From the NCBI RefSeq assembly GCF_914271545.1, contig NZ_CAJZAH010000001.1, positions 496,001 to 560,000 on the forward strand: a DNA stretch of 64,000 bases, in the 5' to 3' direction. This stretch comes from Cupriavidus respiraculi. Its GTDB lineage: Bacteria > Pseudomonadota > Gammaproteobacteria > Burkholderiales > Burkholderiaceae. The notes below the pieces were generated by a model, which ran no database searches, had not been told where the DNA came from, and saw only the letters and a program-made list of their open reading frames with translations. Position 1 is the stretch's first letter. Every line of letters begins with the position of its first letter. Below are positions 15,533-24,934 of this stretch, piece after piece. The position numbers were made by a program, and so were the translations under genes.

Positions 15533-15610
15533 GCGCGTGGATCAGGCAGAGGGTTGCAGCCTCAAAGGCTCGCCGGTACCACGCCATCTTCTGACTTCAG
15601 GGGAAAACCT

Positions 15611-16012
15611 ATGCGTCACGTCAGCACCAAACTTCTGGGTGTCTTCGTGCTGCTTATGGAATATCGGGACCTGCATGCCGTGGCCATGTGCACACAGTGC
15701 CGGGTTCCGACCGTTTCCTATGCTTTGGCAAAGCTGCGCGAGATCACGGGCGATCCCTTATTCGTGAAGCGTCACGGGATTCTCGAGCCCACGCCGCATG
15801 CGATGCGGATGGAACCGGCGGTGCGTCGGATGCTCGAGCAATGGGCGAATCTGACCGGACGATCCGGCGCAAGGACCGACGCGGACGCAATCCCGGACCT
15901 GAGTACCAATGCCTGCCGCCGCGGCTGCGACACCATGGTCGACGGCACCTACGCGTCTCTGGGTGAGAGTCTGCCAGGCCGTGAGCGCTACCGTATCGGC
16001 GAAATCCGATAG
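15611..16012 (+). CDS. LysR-type DNA-binding domain without effector domain
   Basis: A 133-residue protein. Residues 1-75 match the winged helix-turn-helix of LysR regulators (LLGVFVLLMEYRDLHAVA, then VPTVSYALAKLREITGDPLFVKRHGILEPTPHA). The remaining 55 residues show no substrate-binding domain, and none is found downstream in other frames. The ATG has an aggggaa site. It follows fnr by 78 bases on the same strand. It could be a working truncated regulator, or a remnant of a LysR gene that lost its 3' part. Confidence 0.65.
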   Translation: MRHVSTKLLGVFVLLMEYRDLHAVAMCTQCRVPTVSYALAKLREITGDPLFVKRHGILEPTPHAMRMEPAVRRMLEQWANLTGRSGARTDADAIPDLSTNACRRGCDTMVDGTYASLGESLPGRERYRIGEIR

Positions 16013-16169
16013 CTACTTGTTCCACCGCTTTGTTAAAGGCCCCGTAACAAGGCGCGCGGAGTGCGCGATGCCGTTCCGGCGGGAAGTCGCGCGCAACCCC
16101 TGATTCGTCGCAGAACTTCCACTGGACGAAAACTTCGGTGCGGAGATGTCTCAGGTTGCCCCGCCCCCG

Positions 16170-17108
16170 TCAGCCTCCCGCGCCGAAACACCCCTCCTCC
16201 AACCGATACTTCGCCGCACTTTCCACCGCCTGGTCCACGAACGGCAAGGTCAGGGGATTGCCGATTTCCTTGTGGAAGGCGATCCACAGTTCCAGCGCCG
16301 GCACGTCGCGGTCCGCGAGGCGGCGGTAGACCGCCCCCTTTACCGGCTGCGCCGCGGCTGACGCGGGCACCAGCGCGACCGCGATGCCAGCCGCCACCAT
16401 CGACATCACGGCATGATGCCGGGCGGCGTCGTGAATCCGTGATGGCACGACATTGTGTTCGGCCAGCCAGCTCATCATCAGGTCGTGGGCGTACTGGCCG
16501 TGGCGTCGCTCCAGGCTAGCCAGGCTTTCGCCGTTGAGGTCGCGTGCCCGCACCCGTTGGCGTCCGGCCAGCGGATGATGCTGCGGCACGGCCAGGACAT
16601 ACGCCTCCGACATCAGCCGGCGCGCCTGTAGCCGCGGGTCTGTCACGGGCGGCCTCAGGATCGCCACGTCCAGTTCGTTGCGCAGCAGCGATTCCACCAT
16701 GACCTCGGAACTGACTTCGCGCAGCGAGTACAGGACGCCCGGCACTCGCGCGGAGAAATGCCGGAGCATGTCCGGCACCAGCTCGATCGCGGAGATCGCC
16801 GTCAAGCCGATGCCGAGGTGCCCGACATCCTCACCCCGCCCCGCCTGCCCCACCATCTGCCGGGCCCGATGCTCGATATCGAACAGCTTCTGGGCTTCCT
16901 TGCGCAAGACGTGGCCCGCCGGGGTGAGCCGCACGCTGCGTTTGGAGCGCTCGAACAGTTGCGCGCCGACCTGCGCTTCGAGCTGCTTGATCTGCAGGCT
17001 CAGCGGGGGCTGCGTCATGTTGAGCCGTTGTGCGGCGCGCGTGAAATTCAGTTCCTCGGCCAGTACCAGGAACGATGTCAGCACGCGTAGTTCGAGCGGG
17101 GCGTACAT
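16170..17108 (-). CDS. LysR-family regulator (BenM/CatR type)
   Basis: A 312-residue LysR protein: helix-turn-helix at about 1-65 (LNFTRAAQRLNMTQPPLSLQIKQLEAQVG) and an effector-binding domain from about 95, starting LGIGLTAISAIELVPDML. It is divergent from the aldolase/HisD-like/SDR/Bug operon. The intergenic CAATAC-N7-GTATTG site fits the ATAC-N7-GTAT motif of BenM/CatM-type regulators. It probably activates that operon in response to its substrate, which is not identified. Confidence 0.9.
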   Translation of the reverse strand: MYAPLELRVLTSFLVLAEELNFTRAAQRLNMTQPPLSLQIKQLEAQVGAQLFERSKRSVRLTPAGHVLRKEAQKLFDIEHRARQMVGQAGRGEDVGHLGIGLTAISAIELVPDMLRHFSARVPGVLYSLREVSSEVMVESLLRNELDVAILRPPVTDPRLQARRLMSEAYVLAVPQHHPLAGRQRVRARDLNGESLASLERRHGQYAHDLMMSWLAEHNVVPSRIHDAARHHAVMSMVAAGIAVALVPASAAAQPVKGAVYRRLADRDVPALELWIAFHKEIGNPLTLPFVDQAVESAAKYRLEEGCFGAGG

Positions 17109-17128
17109 ATACAGAGTTTATATAAATT

Positions 17129-17147
17129 CAATACAAAACCAGTATTG
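17129..17147. promoter_or_regulatory. LysR operator, ATAC-N7-GTAT type
   Basis: CAATAC-N7-GTATTG is a perfect 6-bp-arm inverted repeat containing the LysR T-N11-A core, in the AT-rich 126-base interval between lysR and the aldolase gene. Confidence 0.65.
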
Positions 17148-17234
17148 GAAATATAACTCGGCACATCCCAGAATGTCTCCACTGCCCCCGGCCCCGCCGC
17201 TCCCGGGCGACACCGATAACAAGACAGGAGACCC

Positions 17235-18026
17235 ATGACGATCCAGCACCCCATCGACACGCGCTTGCCAGCGCTGCTGCGCGGCGGCGAGCCACTGCGT
17301 GGGATTTTTTCCGCGTTGCCGAGCCCGGCCATCGTGGAGATGTGTGCCTATGCCGGCTTCACCTTCGTGATCATCGACAACGAGCATGGCGCCGCCGACT
17401 TCGAGACGACCGAGCATATGCTGCGCGCCGCCCGCGCGAGCGGCATCGTTCCGGTCGTGCGCTGCTTTGCCGAGGACATTCCGCGCGTGCTGGACATGGG
17501 CGCCAGCGCCGTCCAGGTGCCGATGGTCGAGACGGCCGATCAGGCGCGCGATCTCGTCGCCCGCGTGCGCTATCCCGTGCTGGGACGGCGCGGCAGCGCC
17601 TTCAGCGGCCGGGCCGCGGGCTATGGCGCGTTTCCCGGTGCCGGCCACATCCAGCGCAGCAATGAAGGCGTAACGCTGATTCCGATGATCGAGACGCCGC
17701 AGGGCGTCGCGAACGCGGGCGAGATCGCGGCGGTGGACGGCGTCGAGGCGGTGTTCGTCGGGCCCAACGACCTCGCGCATGCGATGGGCCATGGCAACGA
17801 CTGGAAGGCGCCCGCCGTGGCAGGGGCCATCGAACACGCGCTGCGCGCGGTGCACGGCGCGGGCAAATGCCCCGGCATCATCGCCCTCGGCCCGAAAGAC
17901 GAGGCGCACTACGCCGGCTTTGGCGCGCGGTATTTCGCCACGGTGGCCACCAGCCTCATCACCCAGGCCTTTCGGCAGGCGGCACAGGGCGGCCGCGATA
18001 CCCCGCCGCCCGTGCTGCGCTACTAG
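17235..18026 (+). CDS. HpcH/HpaI-family aldolase
   Basis: A 263-residue class II pyruvate-type aldolase. Typical motifs are [15 protein letters not shown] near residue 45, [12 protein letters not shown] near 95, [12 protein letters not shown] (metal-binding Glu) near 150, and [13 protein letters not shown] (metal-binding Asp) near 178. The family cleaves 2-keto-3-deoxy or 4-hydroxy-2-oxo acids to pyruvate or glyoxylate plus an aldehyde. It is the first gene of a four-gene set with a HisD-like dehydrogenase, an SDR and a Bug receptor, controlled by the divergent LysR. The substrate is not determinable. Confidence 0.9.
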   Translation: MTIQHPIDTRLPALLRGGEPLRGIFSALPSPAIVEMCAYAGFTFVIIDNEHGAADFETTEHMLRAARASGIVPVVRCFAEDIPRVLDMGASAVQVPMVETADQARDLVARVRYPVLGRRGSAFSGRAAGYGAFPGAGHIQRSNEGVTLIPMIETPQGVANAGEIAAVDGVEAVFVGPNDLAHAMGHGNDWKAPAVAGAIEHALRAVHGAGKCPGIIALGPKDEAHYAGFGARYFATVATSLITQAFRQAAQGGRDTPPPVLRY

Positions 18027-18139
18027 GCCGCAGCCACCCAGAACCCCAGCTTTCATATGACAGGAAGACCGCCGCAAGCGGGCCGGACGCGTGCGTCCCG
18101 ACGCAATGCGCGGCGAGCAGACCAATCCAGGAGATTTGC

Positions 18140-19432
18140 ATGGCCCAGTATCTGAAGACATCCAAGCCGCAGGAGGTAAAGGCGGAAATCCAGGCGCAGG
18201 TGCGCGACACCGTGGCCGGCATCCTCGCGCAGATCGCCGAACGGGGCGACGCCGCCGTGCGCGAATACTCGGCCCGCTTCGACAACTGGCAGCCCGAGCG
18301 CTTCCGGCTGTCGCAGGAAGAGATCGAGGCCTGCGTGGCGTCGCTGTCGCCCGAGGTGCTGGCCGATATCCGCTTTGCGCAGGAGCAGATCCGGCGCTTT
18401 GCGCAAATCCAGAAGGACTCGATGCGCGACGTGGAGGTCGAGACCTTGCCCGGCGTGGTGCTGGGGCACCGCAATCTGCCGGTCAACAGCGTCGGCTGCT
18501 ATATCCCGGGCGGCAAGTATCCGCTGGTCGCGTCGGCGCACATGAGCGTACTGACCGCGAAGGTCGCCGGCGTGAAGCGCGTGATCGCCGCCGCGCCGCC
18601 GTTCGACGGCAAGCCGGCCCCCGCCATCGTGGCCGCCATGCACCTGGCCGGGGCCGACGAGATCTACTGCATGGGCGGCGTCCAGGCCATCGCCGCGATG
18701 GCCCTGGGCACCGAGCACATCGCGCCCGTGGACATGATCGTCGGCCCGGGCAACGCCTACGTCGCGGAAGCGAAGCGCCAGCTCTTCGGCCGCGTCGGAA
18801 TCGACCTGCTGGCAGGGCCGACGGAGACGTTGATCATCGCCGATGACACCTGCGACGCCGAACTGGCCGTAGCGGACCTGCTGGGCCAGGCCGAGCATGG
18901 TCCCAACTCGCCCGCCATCCTGCTGACCAATTCGCGCGCCCTGGCCGAAGCCGTGCCGGCCGAGCTCGAGCGGCAGCTGGCCATTCTGCCCACGGCGCCC
19001 ATCGCCCGCGTGGCATGGCAGGAATACGGCGAGATCATCCTCTGCGATTCGTACGAGGAGATGGTGGCGGAAGCGGACCGCATCGCCTCCGAGCACGTGC
19101 AGGTGATGACGCGCGATCCCGACTATTTCCTGAAGCACATGACCAACTACGGCGCGCTGTTCCTGGGCGCCCGCACCAACGTCTCGTACGGCGACAAGGT
19201 CATCGGCACGAATCACACATTGCCGACCACCAAGGCCGCGCGCTATACCGGCGGCCTGTGGGTTGGCAAGTTCATCAAGACCTGTACCTACCAGCGCGTG
19301 ACCACCGACGAAGCCTCGGCCATGATCGGCGAGTACTGCTCGCGGCTATGCGCGCTGGAGGGATTCGCCGGGCACAAGGAGCAGGCCGACATCCGCGTGC
19401 GCCGCTACGGCAAATCGCGCAAGGCGGCTTGA
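18140..19432 (+). CDS. Histidinol-dehydrogenase-family enzyme (HpsN-like catabolic paralogue)
   Basis: A 430-residue HisD-fold enzyme, which oxidises a primary alcohol to a carboxylate in two NAD steps using zinc. Family motifs include [60 protein letters not shown] and IGTNHTLPT. The stretch [17 protein letters not shown] departs from the histidinol enzymes and resembles sulfopropanediol dehydrogenase (HpsN) as I recall it. No other his gene is nearby, and the operon is catabolic, so histidine synthesis is unlikely. The start has an aggag site. Confidence 0.85.
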   Translation: MAQYLKTSKPQEVKAEIQAQVRDTVAGILAQIAERGDAAVREYSARFDNWQPERFRLSQEEIEACVASLSPEVLADIRFAQEQIRRFAQIQKDSMRDVEVETLPGVVLGHRNLPVNSVGCYIPGGKYPLVASAHMSVLTAKVAGVKRVIAAAPPFDGKPAPAIVAAMHLAGADEIYCMGGVQAIAAMALGTEHIAPVDMIVGPGNAYVAEAKRQLFGRVGIDLLAGPTETLIIADDTCDAELAVADLLGQAEHGPNSPAILLTNSRALAEAVPAELERQLAILPTAPIARVAWQEYGEIILCDSYEEMVAEADRIASEHVQVMTRDPDYFLKHMTNYGALFLGARTNVSYGDKVIGTNHTLPTTKAARYTGGLWVGKFIKTCTYQRVTTDEASAMIGEYCSRLCALEGFAGHKEQADIRVRRYGKSRKAA

Positions 19433-19437
19433 CCGCC

Positions 19438-20199
19438 ATGGGCAAGCTGGATTTCGAAGGTCAGGTGGTGGTCGTGACCGGCGCCACCGGCGGACTTGGC
19501 ACGGCCATCTGCCACGCATTCGCGCAGGGCGGTGCGGTCATGGTGGCGGGCTATCACCGTTCGGCCGAGGCGGCGCAAGCGCTGGTGGGCGCCCTGCCCT
19601 CGCACGCCGGCGCGGTACACGCGGCGGTGGCCATGCCGGTGACCGACAGCGCCGCATTGGCACACGCCGCCGCGGCCGTCGGGCAGGCGTTTGGCCGGGT
19701 CGATGTGCTGGTCAATTGCGCGGGTACCACCCGCTTCGTGCCGCACGACGACCTCGACGCGCTCGATGACGCCCTGATCGACACGGTGCTGGCGACCAAC
19801 GTGCGCGGCCCGATTGCGATGGTGCGGGCATTCAGGCCCTTGCTTGAAGCGTCGGATAGCGCCGTGGTGGTGAACATCTCATCGGTGGCGGCACGGACCG
19901 CGATGGGCAGCAACATTGCCTACTGCGCATCCAAGGCCGCGCTGGACAACCTGACGGCATCGCTGGCCCGTGCGCTGGCGCCGCGCATCCGTGTGGTATC
20001 GGTGTCGCCGGGTCTTGTGGATACCGATTTCGTGCAGTCGATGGAGCCGGCATGGCGCAATACGCAGGCCCGGCTCACGCCGCTGGGGCGCCTGGCCAGT
20101 CCGCAGGAGGTGGCAACCACCGTGCTGGCCGTCGCCGGTGCGATGCCCTTCACCACCGGCGTGGCGATTCCGGTAGATGGCGGGCGTCCGTTGCAATAG
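19438..20199 (+). CDS. Short-chain dehydrogenase/reductase
   Basis: A 253-residue NAD(P)-dependent SDR of the FabG-like classical type: cofactor motif TGATGGLG (about 14-21), NCAG near 90, the catalytic Ser in VVNISSVAA and Tyr-Lys in AYCASKAALDN (about 155-159). It lies five bases after the HisD-like gene, so it is in the same transcript. It probably handles another hydroxyl group of the same substrate. Confidence 0.92.
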   Translation: MGKLDFEGQVVVVTGATGGLGTAICHAFAQGGAVMVAGYHRSAEAAQALVGALPSHAGAVHAAVAMPVTDSAALAHAAAAVGQAFGRVDVLVNCAGTTRFVPHDDLDALDDALIDTVLATNVRGPIAMVRAFRPLLEASDSAVVVNISSVAARTAMGSNIAYCASKAALDNLTASLARALAPRIRVVSVSPGLVDTDFVQSMEPAWRNTQARLTPLGRLASPQEVATTVLAVAGAMPFTTGVAIPVDGGRPLQ

Positions 20200-20281
20200 C
20201 GCACTCGAGGCACGCTTCCCATTGCCGACGGGACGTCGCAACGGCAGCAAGAACCAGAAGCAGAAACATAGGAGACAAACA

Positions 20282-21262
20282 ATGAAATCGATCTACCGCA
20301 CCGCACTTCGCACCGGCCTGCTAATCACTGGACTGGCGTTCGCCATGGCGGCTTCCGCGGAGTCCTGGCCCAGCAAGCCGATCAAGTATGTGGTGCCGTT
20401 CTCGCCCGGGGGCGTGTCGGATGCCACCGCACGCATCATCGCCGAGGGACTGTCGCAACGGCTGGGGCAGCCCGTGGTGGTCGAGAACAAGCCCGGGGTA
20501 TCCGGCATCCTCGGCACACAGGCCGTGGCCCGCGCCGAGCCGGACGGCTACACCGTCATGGGCGGCACCATCACGACCCACGCCGTCAACCCGTTCTTCT
20601 ACAAGAAGCTGGGCTATGACCCGCTCAAGGACTTTGTGGCGGTCAATCTGGTGGGTACGGTCAGCAACGTGCTGGTGGTATCGAACGAGAGCCAGTACCA
20701 GTCGCTGGACCAGATCATTGCGGCACTGAAGGCCAAGCCCGGCAGCCTGACGTTCGGAACGGCGGGCCCGGGCAGCTCCCAACAGCTGTCGGGCCAGCTC
20801 TTCCAGAGCATCACCGGCACAAAGCTGCAGCAGATCTCGTACAAGGGCGGCGCCGCGGCGATGACAGACCTGATCGGTGGCCAGATCGACCTGGTGTTCG
20901 AGACGGTGGCTGCGGCCAAACCGATGCTCGACGCCAGGCGGGTCCGCCCGATCGGCGTGACTTCCACCCAGGCGTTGCCCAGCCTGCCGGGGGTACGGCC
21001 CTTGTCCGAGCAGGGACTGAAGGGATTCGAGATGCAGTCGTGGCAAGGCATGTTCGCGCCGGCGAAAACGCCCAAGCCCATCGTGGACCGGCTGGCGAAC
21101 GAGATTGCCGCGGTGGTGGCCACGCCGGCGGTGCAGCAGCGGCTGCGCGGACTGGGCGTGGAACCGTCGGGCAAGACCTCCGCGGGCTTTACGGCCTTCC
21201 AGAGCGCGGAAGTGGCCAAGTGGGGCAAGATCATCCAGGATGCGGGCGTGGTGCCGGAGTAA
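20282..21262 (+). CDS. Bug/TctC-type periplasmic receptor
   Basis: A 326-residue periplasmic solute-binding protein of the tripartite tricarboxylate transporter family. A Sec signal ends at AAASAE. The mature protein has the family signatures YVVPFSPGGVSDATARI, GQPVVVENKPGVSG, PDGYTV and YKGGAAAMTDLIGGQIDLVFE. It closes the aldolase/HisD-like/SDR set and presumably delivers that operon's acid. No TctA or TctB membrane partner is in the window. The start has a ggaga site. Confidence 0.93.
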   Translation: MKSIYRTALRTGLLITGLAFAMAASAESWPSKPIKYVVPFSPGGVSDATARIIAEGLSQRLGQPVVVENKPGVSGILGTQAVARAEPDGYTVMGGTITTHAVNPFFYKKLGYDPLKDFVAVNLVGTVSNVLVVSNESQYQSLDQIIAALKAKPGSLTFGTAGPGSSQQLSGQLFQSITGTKLQQISYKGGAAAMTDLIGGQIDLVFETVAAAKPMLDARRVRPIGVTSTQALPSLPGVRPLSEQGLKGFEMQSWQGMFAPAKTPKPIVDRLANEIAAVVATPAVQQRLRGLGVEPSGKTSAGFTAFQSAEVAKWGKIIQDAGVVPE

Positions 21263-21598
21263 GGCGGCACCGGATGGCGATAGGGAACGGGCCGACAGCC
21301 TGGCCGTCTCCGTCAATGTTTTCAGCCGGCCGGTTTGGTCAAGTTGGGAGTTTCGCCGGCGTCGCGGCGAGGGGTCGCCGCCGCTTCGTCGTGTACGCCG
21401 ACACGGCGTTCTCCGAGCCTCGTACCTGAGGGAGGTAGCACAGTTGTGCTCTCTACACAGCCAATGAGCCGGCACGTTCGTGGAGAGCGCACCCTGCCGT
21501 TCATACCCAGCGTGTTGTACCGCGGCCATGGCGCACTCAGCACCATGCGCTGCGCGTATCATCGTGCGGATCCGCGTTCTTGCCGCCGACAGGTCACG
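21263..21598. other. Gene-free interval upstream of araC-type gene
   Basis: I see no gene here. The one notable element is AGCACA-GT-TGTGCT at 21437-21450, a 14-bp palindrome that may be an operator of the AraC-type regulator downstream. The araC frame is open back to 21335, but that part has no homology. Confidence 0.4.
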
Positions 21599-22381
21599 AT
21601 GTCCGATCGCTCACGCCTATCACCGAAGCTGCATATGACGGCAAAGCTGGGCTTTGCCTTGCACGACAGCCGTCAGCCCGCTTTCCGGCGCGATTGGCAC
21701 ATGCATGACTGCAGCATGTTGCTATGGCCGTGCACGGGCAGCCTGAAGGCGGTCTGGGACGCGACGCCGGATACCTGCGAGCAGACGCCCGACGCGCGGC
21801 AAGCGACGACGCTGGTGCGCGGCATGGCCGTTCTGTTGCCGGCCAACACATCGCATCTGACCGTTTCCCTCCATCGCCACCAGCACCATGGGGAGCTCTA
21901 CCTTCCTCCGGATCGAACGCCTCATGGGCGGCGGCATGGCGCGTTGCGTCTCGACGCCCCCACCATGGCCATGCTGGAGGCCATGCTGGCGCCGTCGATC
22001 TCCGAGCGGAGCGCCACCTGGCTGGTGCGGGCCGTCGTGGAGCAGATCGAGGCTGGCCGGCCGCTGGCCGTGGCCGATACGCCCGCCACCGTGGCCGTTC
22101 GCATGGTACGGCGGTTCATCCAGGCGTTGGAGCACGACCAGCCCCTGCCCTTGATCGACGCGGTGGCCAGCGAACTGGGCATTTCCGTCCGCCAGCTGCA
22201 GCGTGCCTGCCAGGACGAACTGGGGGCCACGCCGGTCGCAATCCGGCGCCGCGTGCTGGCAGCTCACGCCCGGGCATTGATGGATGCCGGCCGATCGCCA
22301 GCGAGCGTCAGCGTGCAGCTCGGCTTTGCCTCCAGCAGCCATCTGCACCGGCTGCTGCGCGAAGTTGCCGCATCGCCATAG
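21599..22381 (+). CDS. AraC-family transcriptional regulator
   Basis: A 260-residue regulator with an N-terminal cupin-like part (HMHDCSMLLWPCTGSLKAVW, MAVLLPANTSHLTVSL). A C-terminal AraC helix-turn-helix pair runs from about 175 to 258 (IDAVASELGISVRQLQRACQDELGATP, then VSVQLGFASSSHLHRLLREV). The start was taken at the ATG after acaggtcacg, where the AraC-like N-terminus begins. It is convergent with the RidA/PhzF/Bug operon. Its target is unknown. Confidence 0.85.
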   Translation: MSDRSRLSPKLHMTAKLGFALHDSRQPAFRRDWHMHDCSMLLWPCTGSLKAVWDATPDTCEQTPDARQATTLVRGMAVLLPANTSHLTVSLHRHQHHGELYLPPDRTPHGRRHGALRLDAPTMAMLEAMLAPSISERSATWLVRAVVEQIEAGRPLAVADTPATVAVRMVRRFIQALEHDQPLPLIDAVASELGISVRQLQRACQDELGATPVAIRRRVLAAHARALMDAGRSPASVSVQLGFASSSHLHRLLREVAASP

Positions 22382-22393
22382 CGGGTGCCTGCC

Positions 22394-22879
22394 TCAGGCA
22401 GCCGTTACGAGCGCGTCGATCTCGATTTCTATCCAGGCGCAGTCGGGCAGGCTCGCCACGCCCACCGCGCTGCGCGCCGGCAGCGGCTGCTCCGGAAATG
22501 CCATGCGCAACACCGCTGACGCCGCATCGAGCACGGCCGCATGCCGTGTGAATTCCGGCGCTGCGCGGATGAACCCGCGCAGCCTGACGACCTGGCGCAC
22601 GCGCGACAGATCGCCAGTGCAAGCCTGGCGCAGCGCGGCCAAGGCATTGAGCATCGATATTTCCGCTGCCTCCCGGGCAGCGGGAAGATCGGCTTCATCG
22701 CGGCATTGGCCGGCCATGGCCACCCCCTCCCGCCGGCATACCTGGCCGGAGATCGACACGGCTTGCAAGGCGCCAATGGGCATTGCGCAAGACGGCGCGT
22801 AGTGGCCCTGCGGTTTCGATACGTCGGGCAGCACCATGCCTGCCTGGGCCAGCCGGGCTTCGGGCGACTGTGCGTTCAT
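22394..22879 (-). CDS. RidA (YjgF/YER057c) family protein
   Basis: A 161-residue RidA-fold protein, which typically hydrolyses reactive enamines or imines, or serves as an accessory in amino-acid catabolism. Signatures: GHYAPSCAMPIGALQAVSISGQV at the N-terminal third, and PARSAVGVASLPDCAWIEIEIDALV at the end, matching R-s-x-v-x-v-x-x-L-P-x-x-x-x-V-E-I-E. The ATG overlaps the stop of the PhzF-like gene by four bases. It is longer than classic RidA (about 130), as in the RidA-like subgroups. Confidence 0.85.
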   Translation of the reverse strand: MNAQSPEARLAQAGMVLPDVSKPQGHYAPSCAMPIGALQAVSISGQVCRREGVAMAGQCRDEADLPAAREAAEISMLNALAALRQACTGDLSRVRQVVRLRGFIRAAPEFTRHAAVLDAASAVLRMAFPEQPLPARSAVGVASLPDCAWIEIEIDALVTAA

Positions 22880-23733
22880 TGCTCGCTCCACGTGCTCGCC
22901 CCGCTCAGCCAGCAACCGTCGATCCGCGCGCCCTCGCTGCGAGGTGCGACGAGGATTTCGGACGGACTGCCCATGGCGTCGCCCTGCCATACCGCAATGG
23001 ACGCGGGTGGCGGACCACCGAGCGTGCCCTGGCTCGCGAGGTAACCCCACAATGCCGCCGCGGCGATACCGGTTGCAGCGTCCTCCTGATACCCCGAGGA
23101 CCGTGGAAACTGCCGGGCATGGACGACAGGACGGCCTCCTGCGTCTGTCGCGCCCATGGCATAGGGATACAGCCCGGTGGAGCCGATACTGGTACAGAGC
23201 GCCTCCATCGTCGGGAAATCAGGCTGCAAGCCATCGAGCATCGACACGGACGGCAGCGCTACCAGCGTCTTGACGCGACTGGTGGAGGCATTGATCGCCG
23301 GATAGGCGCCCGGCGGCAGTCCGAGTTGCGCCTGCACGCGGCGGCAAGCCGTGTCATCCAGCGTCTGCAGTTGCACTGCCGGCTGCGAGATCCACGCACA
23401 TTGCGCCCGGTCGTCCCAGTAGGCGTGCACCATGCCGCTAAGCGTCTCGATACGGGCGGTAGGCGTGGTCCAGTGTCCCCACTGGCGCATTGCCCACAGT
23501 GTGCCCACGGTGGCATGCCCACACATTTCCATCTCGTGCTGCGGAACGAAGAAGCGCAACCGCCAGTCGGCATCGCCGCCAGCGGGCAGAACGAACGCCG
23601 ACTCGTGTCCGTACGCCGCCGCGATGGCCTGCATGTCGGCGCCGGTCATCGCCTGCGCGTCCGCCACCAATGGCACCGGATTGCCACCCTGCCCTTCGCG
23701 CACGAACACGCGGACTACGCTGACTTCACTCAC
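22876..23733 (-). CDS. PhzF-family isomerase/epimerase
   Basis: A 285-residue PhzF/diaminopimelate-epimerase-like protein. Motifs are GGNPVPLV near the start, GHESAFVLP (the catalytic Glu), VPQHEMEMCGHATVGTLWA and GYQEDAATGIAAAALWGYL. The start is GTG at 23733, with gggag upstream; no ATG fits the family N-terminus. It overlaps the Bug receptor gene before it by eight bases and the RidA gene after it by four. The reaction is unknown; family members isomerise carbon-carbon double bonds or open rings. Confidence 0.9.
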   Translation of the reverse strand: MSEVSVVRVFVREGQGGNPVPLVADAQAMTGADMQAIAAAYGHESAFVLPAGGDADWRLRFFVPQHEMEMCGHATVGTLWAMRQWGHWTTPTARIETLSGMVHAYWDDRAQCAWISQPAVQLQTLDDTACRRVQAQLGLPPGAYPAINASTSRVKTLVALPSVSMLDGLQPDFPTMEALCTSIGSTGLYPYAMGATDAGGRPVVHARQFPRSSGYQEDAATGIAAAALWGYLASQGTLGGPPPASIAVWQGDAMGSPSEILVAPRSEGARIDGCWLSGASTWSEQ

Positions 23734-24706
23734 CGGTGGCTCCCACGGATTTGGCGGTCGTTCCCCAATAGGGGATGTCCTTTTCCACGGCAGCACGCAA
23801 GGCGGCCGGCGTACCCGGACGCACCGCCACGCCCTTGGCCGCCAGGTCATCCGCCACGCTCTTGTCTTCCAGCACCTTGTTGAGCGCGGCGTTGAAGCGC
23901 ACCACGATCTGCGCGGGCGTGTTCCTGGGAAATGCGATGCCGTACCAGAGCTGCTGCTCGAAACCCCGCACGCCCTGGCTGTCGAACGTCGGCACATCGG
24001 GCAACAGCGGCGTGGGTGCGGTCGTGGCGACCGCTGCAACCTTTTGCGCCTTGATATAGGGCGCAAGGCCCACGGGGTTGTCGAACATCATCTGCACCTG
24101 CCCGCCGATAAGGTCGGTATATGCCGGTGCCGCACCGCGATACGGAACATGCGTCATGGGTACGCCGACCAGTTTCTGGAACTGCTCGCCCATCAGGTGC
24201 GAGACCGTGCCCACCCCAACCGAAGCAAAGCTGTGCGGCGTGGTGTCGGTCTTCAGCTTCGCGATAAGGGATTTCGCATCGGATGCCTTCCACTGCTTGT
24301 TGACGGCCAGCACGTAGGGGGATGTGCCAATGAACCCGGCATAACTGAAGTCCTTCGCCGGCTGGTAACCCAGCTTGGGATACAGCGCGACGCTGACAGC
24401 GTGGGTGCTCGTGGTCACCACGCCAGCGGTATAGCCGTCCGGCGTCGCTCGTGCCACGTAGGCGGAGCCGATCGTGCCGCCGGCACCGCCGCGATTGTCG
24501 ATCACGACGGGCTGGCCAAGCTCGCGTTGCAGCGCGGGCTGGATGGAGCGGACGACCAGGTCCGTACCACCACCGGCTGGAAACGGCACGACAATCACGA
24601 CGGGCCGGCTGGGCCATGTTTCCGCGTGCGCGGCGCCGCCGAGCGCGGCAACGGCGGCGATCAGGACGTGGCGCGTCATACGCCATGTTGGGGTGGGCGA
24701 TTGCAC
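23726..24706 (-). CDS. Bug/TctC-type periplasmic receptor
   Basis: A 326-residue solute receptor. The GTG start follows a perfect aaggagg site; a Met ten codons later is a weaker alternative. A signal peptide ends at AAHAE. The signatures are VVPFPAGGGTDLVVR, GQPVVIDNRGGAGG, PDGYTAG and YRGAAPAYTDLIGGQVQMMFD. It is first in a tightly overlapping operon with PhzF- and RidA-like proteins, so the imported acid may be an unsaturated or amino acid (inference). Confidence 0.92.
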   Translation of the reverse strand: MQSPTPTWRMTRHVLIAAVAALGGAAHAETWPSRPVVIVVPFPAGGGTDLVVRSIQPALQRELGQPVVIDNRGGAGGTIGSAYVARATPDGYTAGVVTTSTHAVSVALYPKLGYQPAKDFSYAGFIGTSPYVLAVNKQWKASDAKSLIAKLKTDTTPHSFASVGVGTVSHLMGEQFQKLVGVPMTHVPYRGAAPAYTDLIGGQVQMMFDNPVGLAPYIKAQKVAAVATTAPTPLLPDVPTFDSQGVRGFEQQLWYGIAFPRNTPAQIVVRFNAALNKVLEDKSVADDLAAKGVAVRPGTPAALRAAVEKDIPYWGTTAKSVGATGE

Positions 24707-24934
24707 GATTTCCTCCTTGTTGGATGCAAGGAGTCTAGACAAGCGCCGCGCCGTGATCGAACCGCAAAGCGACAGGATCCCATCCAAAATACGACCATGC
24801 ACCACGACAATGGCGCGAGCCAGCCGTACGTCCCGAGTAGCGTCCCGTCTTTGTGCAGCTCAAGACGACGCTGCAACCCTGATGTCGGAATGGCGCCTGC
24901 CAATGCCTAAGGCGCAGCGCCGACGCCAGGCCCG

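Noticed and set aside
18053-19216. A 387-codon minus-strand frame over the HisD-like gene
   Set aside because: Same reason: antisense shadow of a well-conserved enzyme.
18140-19432. Histidinol dehydrogenase of histidine biosynthesis
   Set aside because: No other his gene nearby, and the operon has aldolase, SDR and a solute receptor under LysR; the active-site neighbourhood also deviates from histidinol enzymes.
24874-24900. A stretch similar to part of the CTGA promoter module (CCCTGATGTCGGAATGG versus CCCTGACGTCGGAATGG)
   Set aside because: Only these 17 bases match. The inverted repeat, the second CTGA site and the -10 are absent, and no gene starts nearby, so I treat it as chance.
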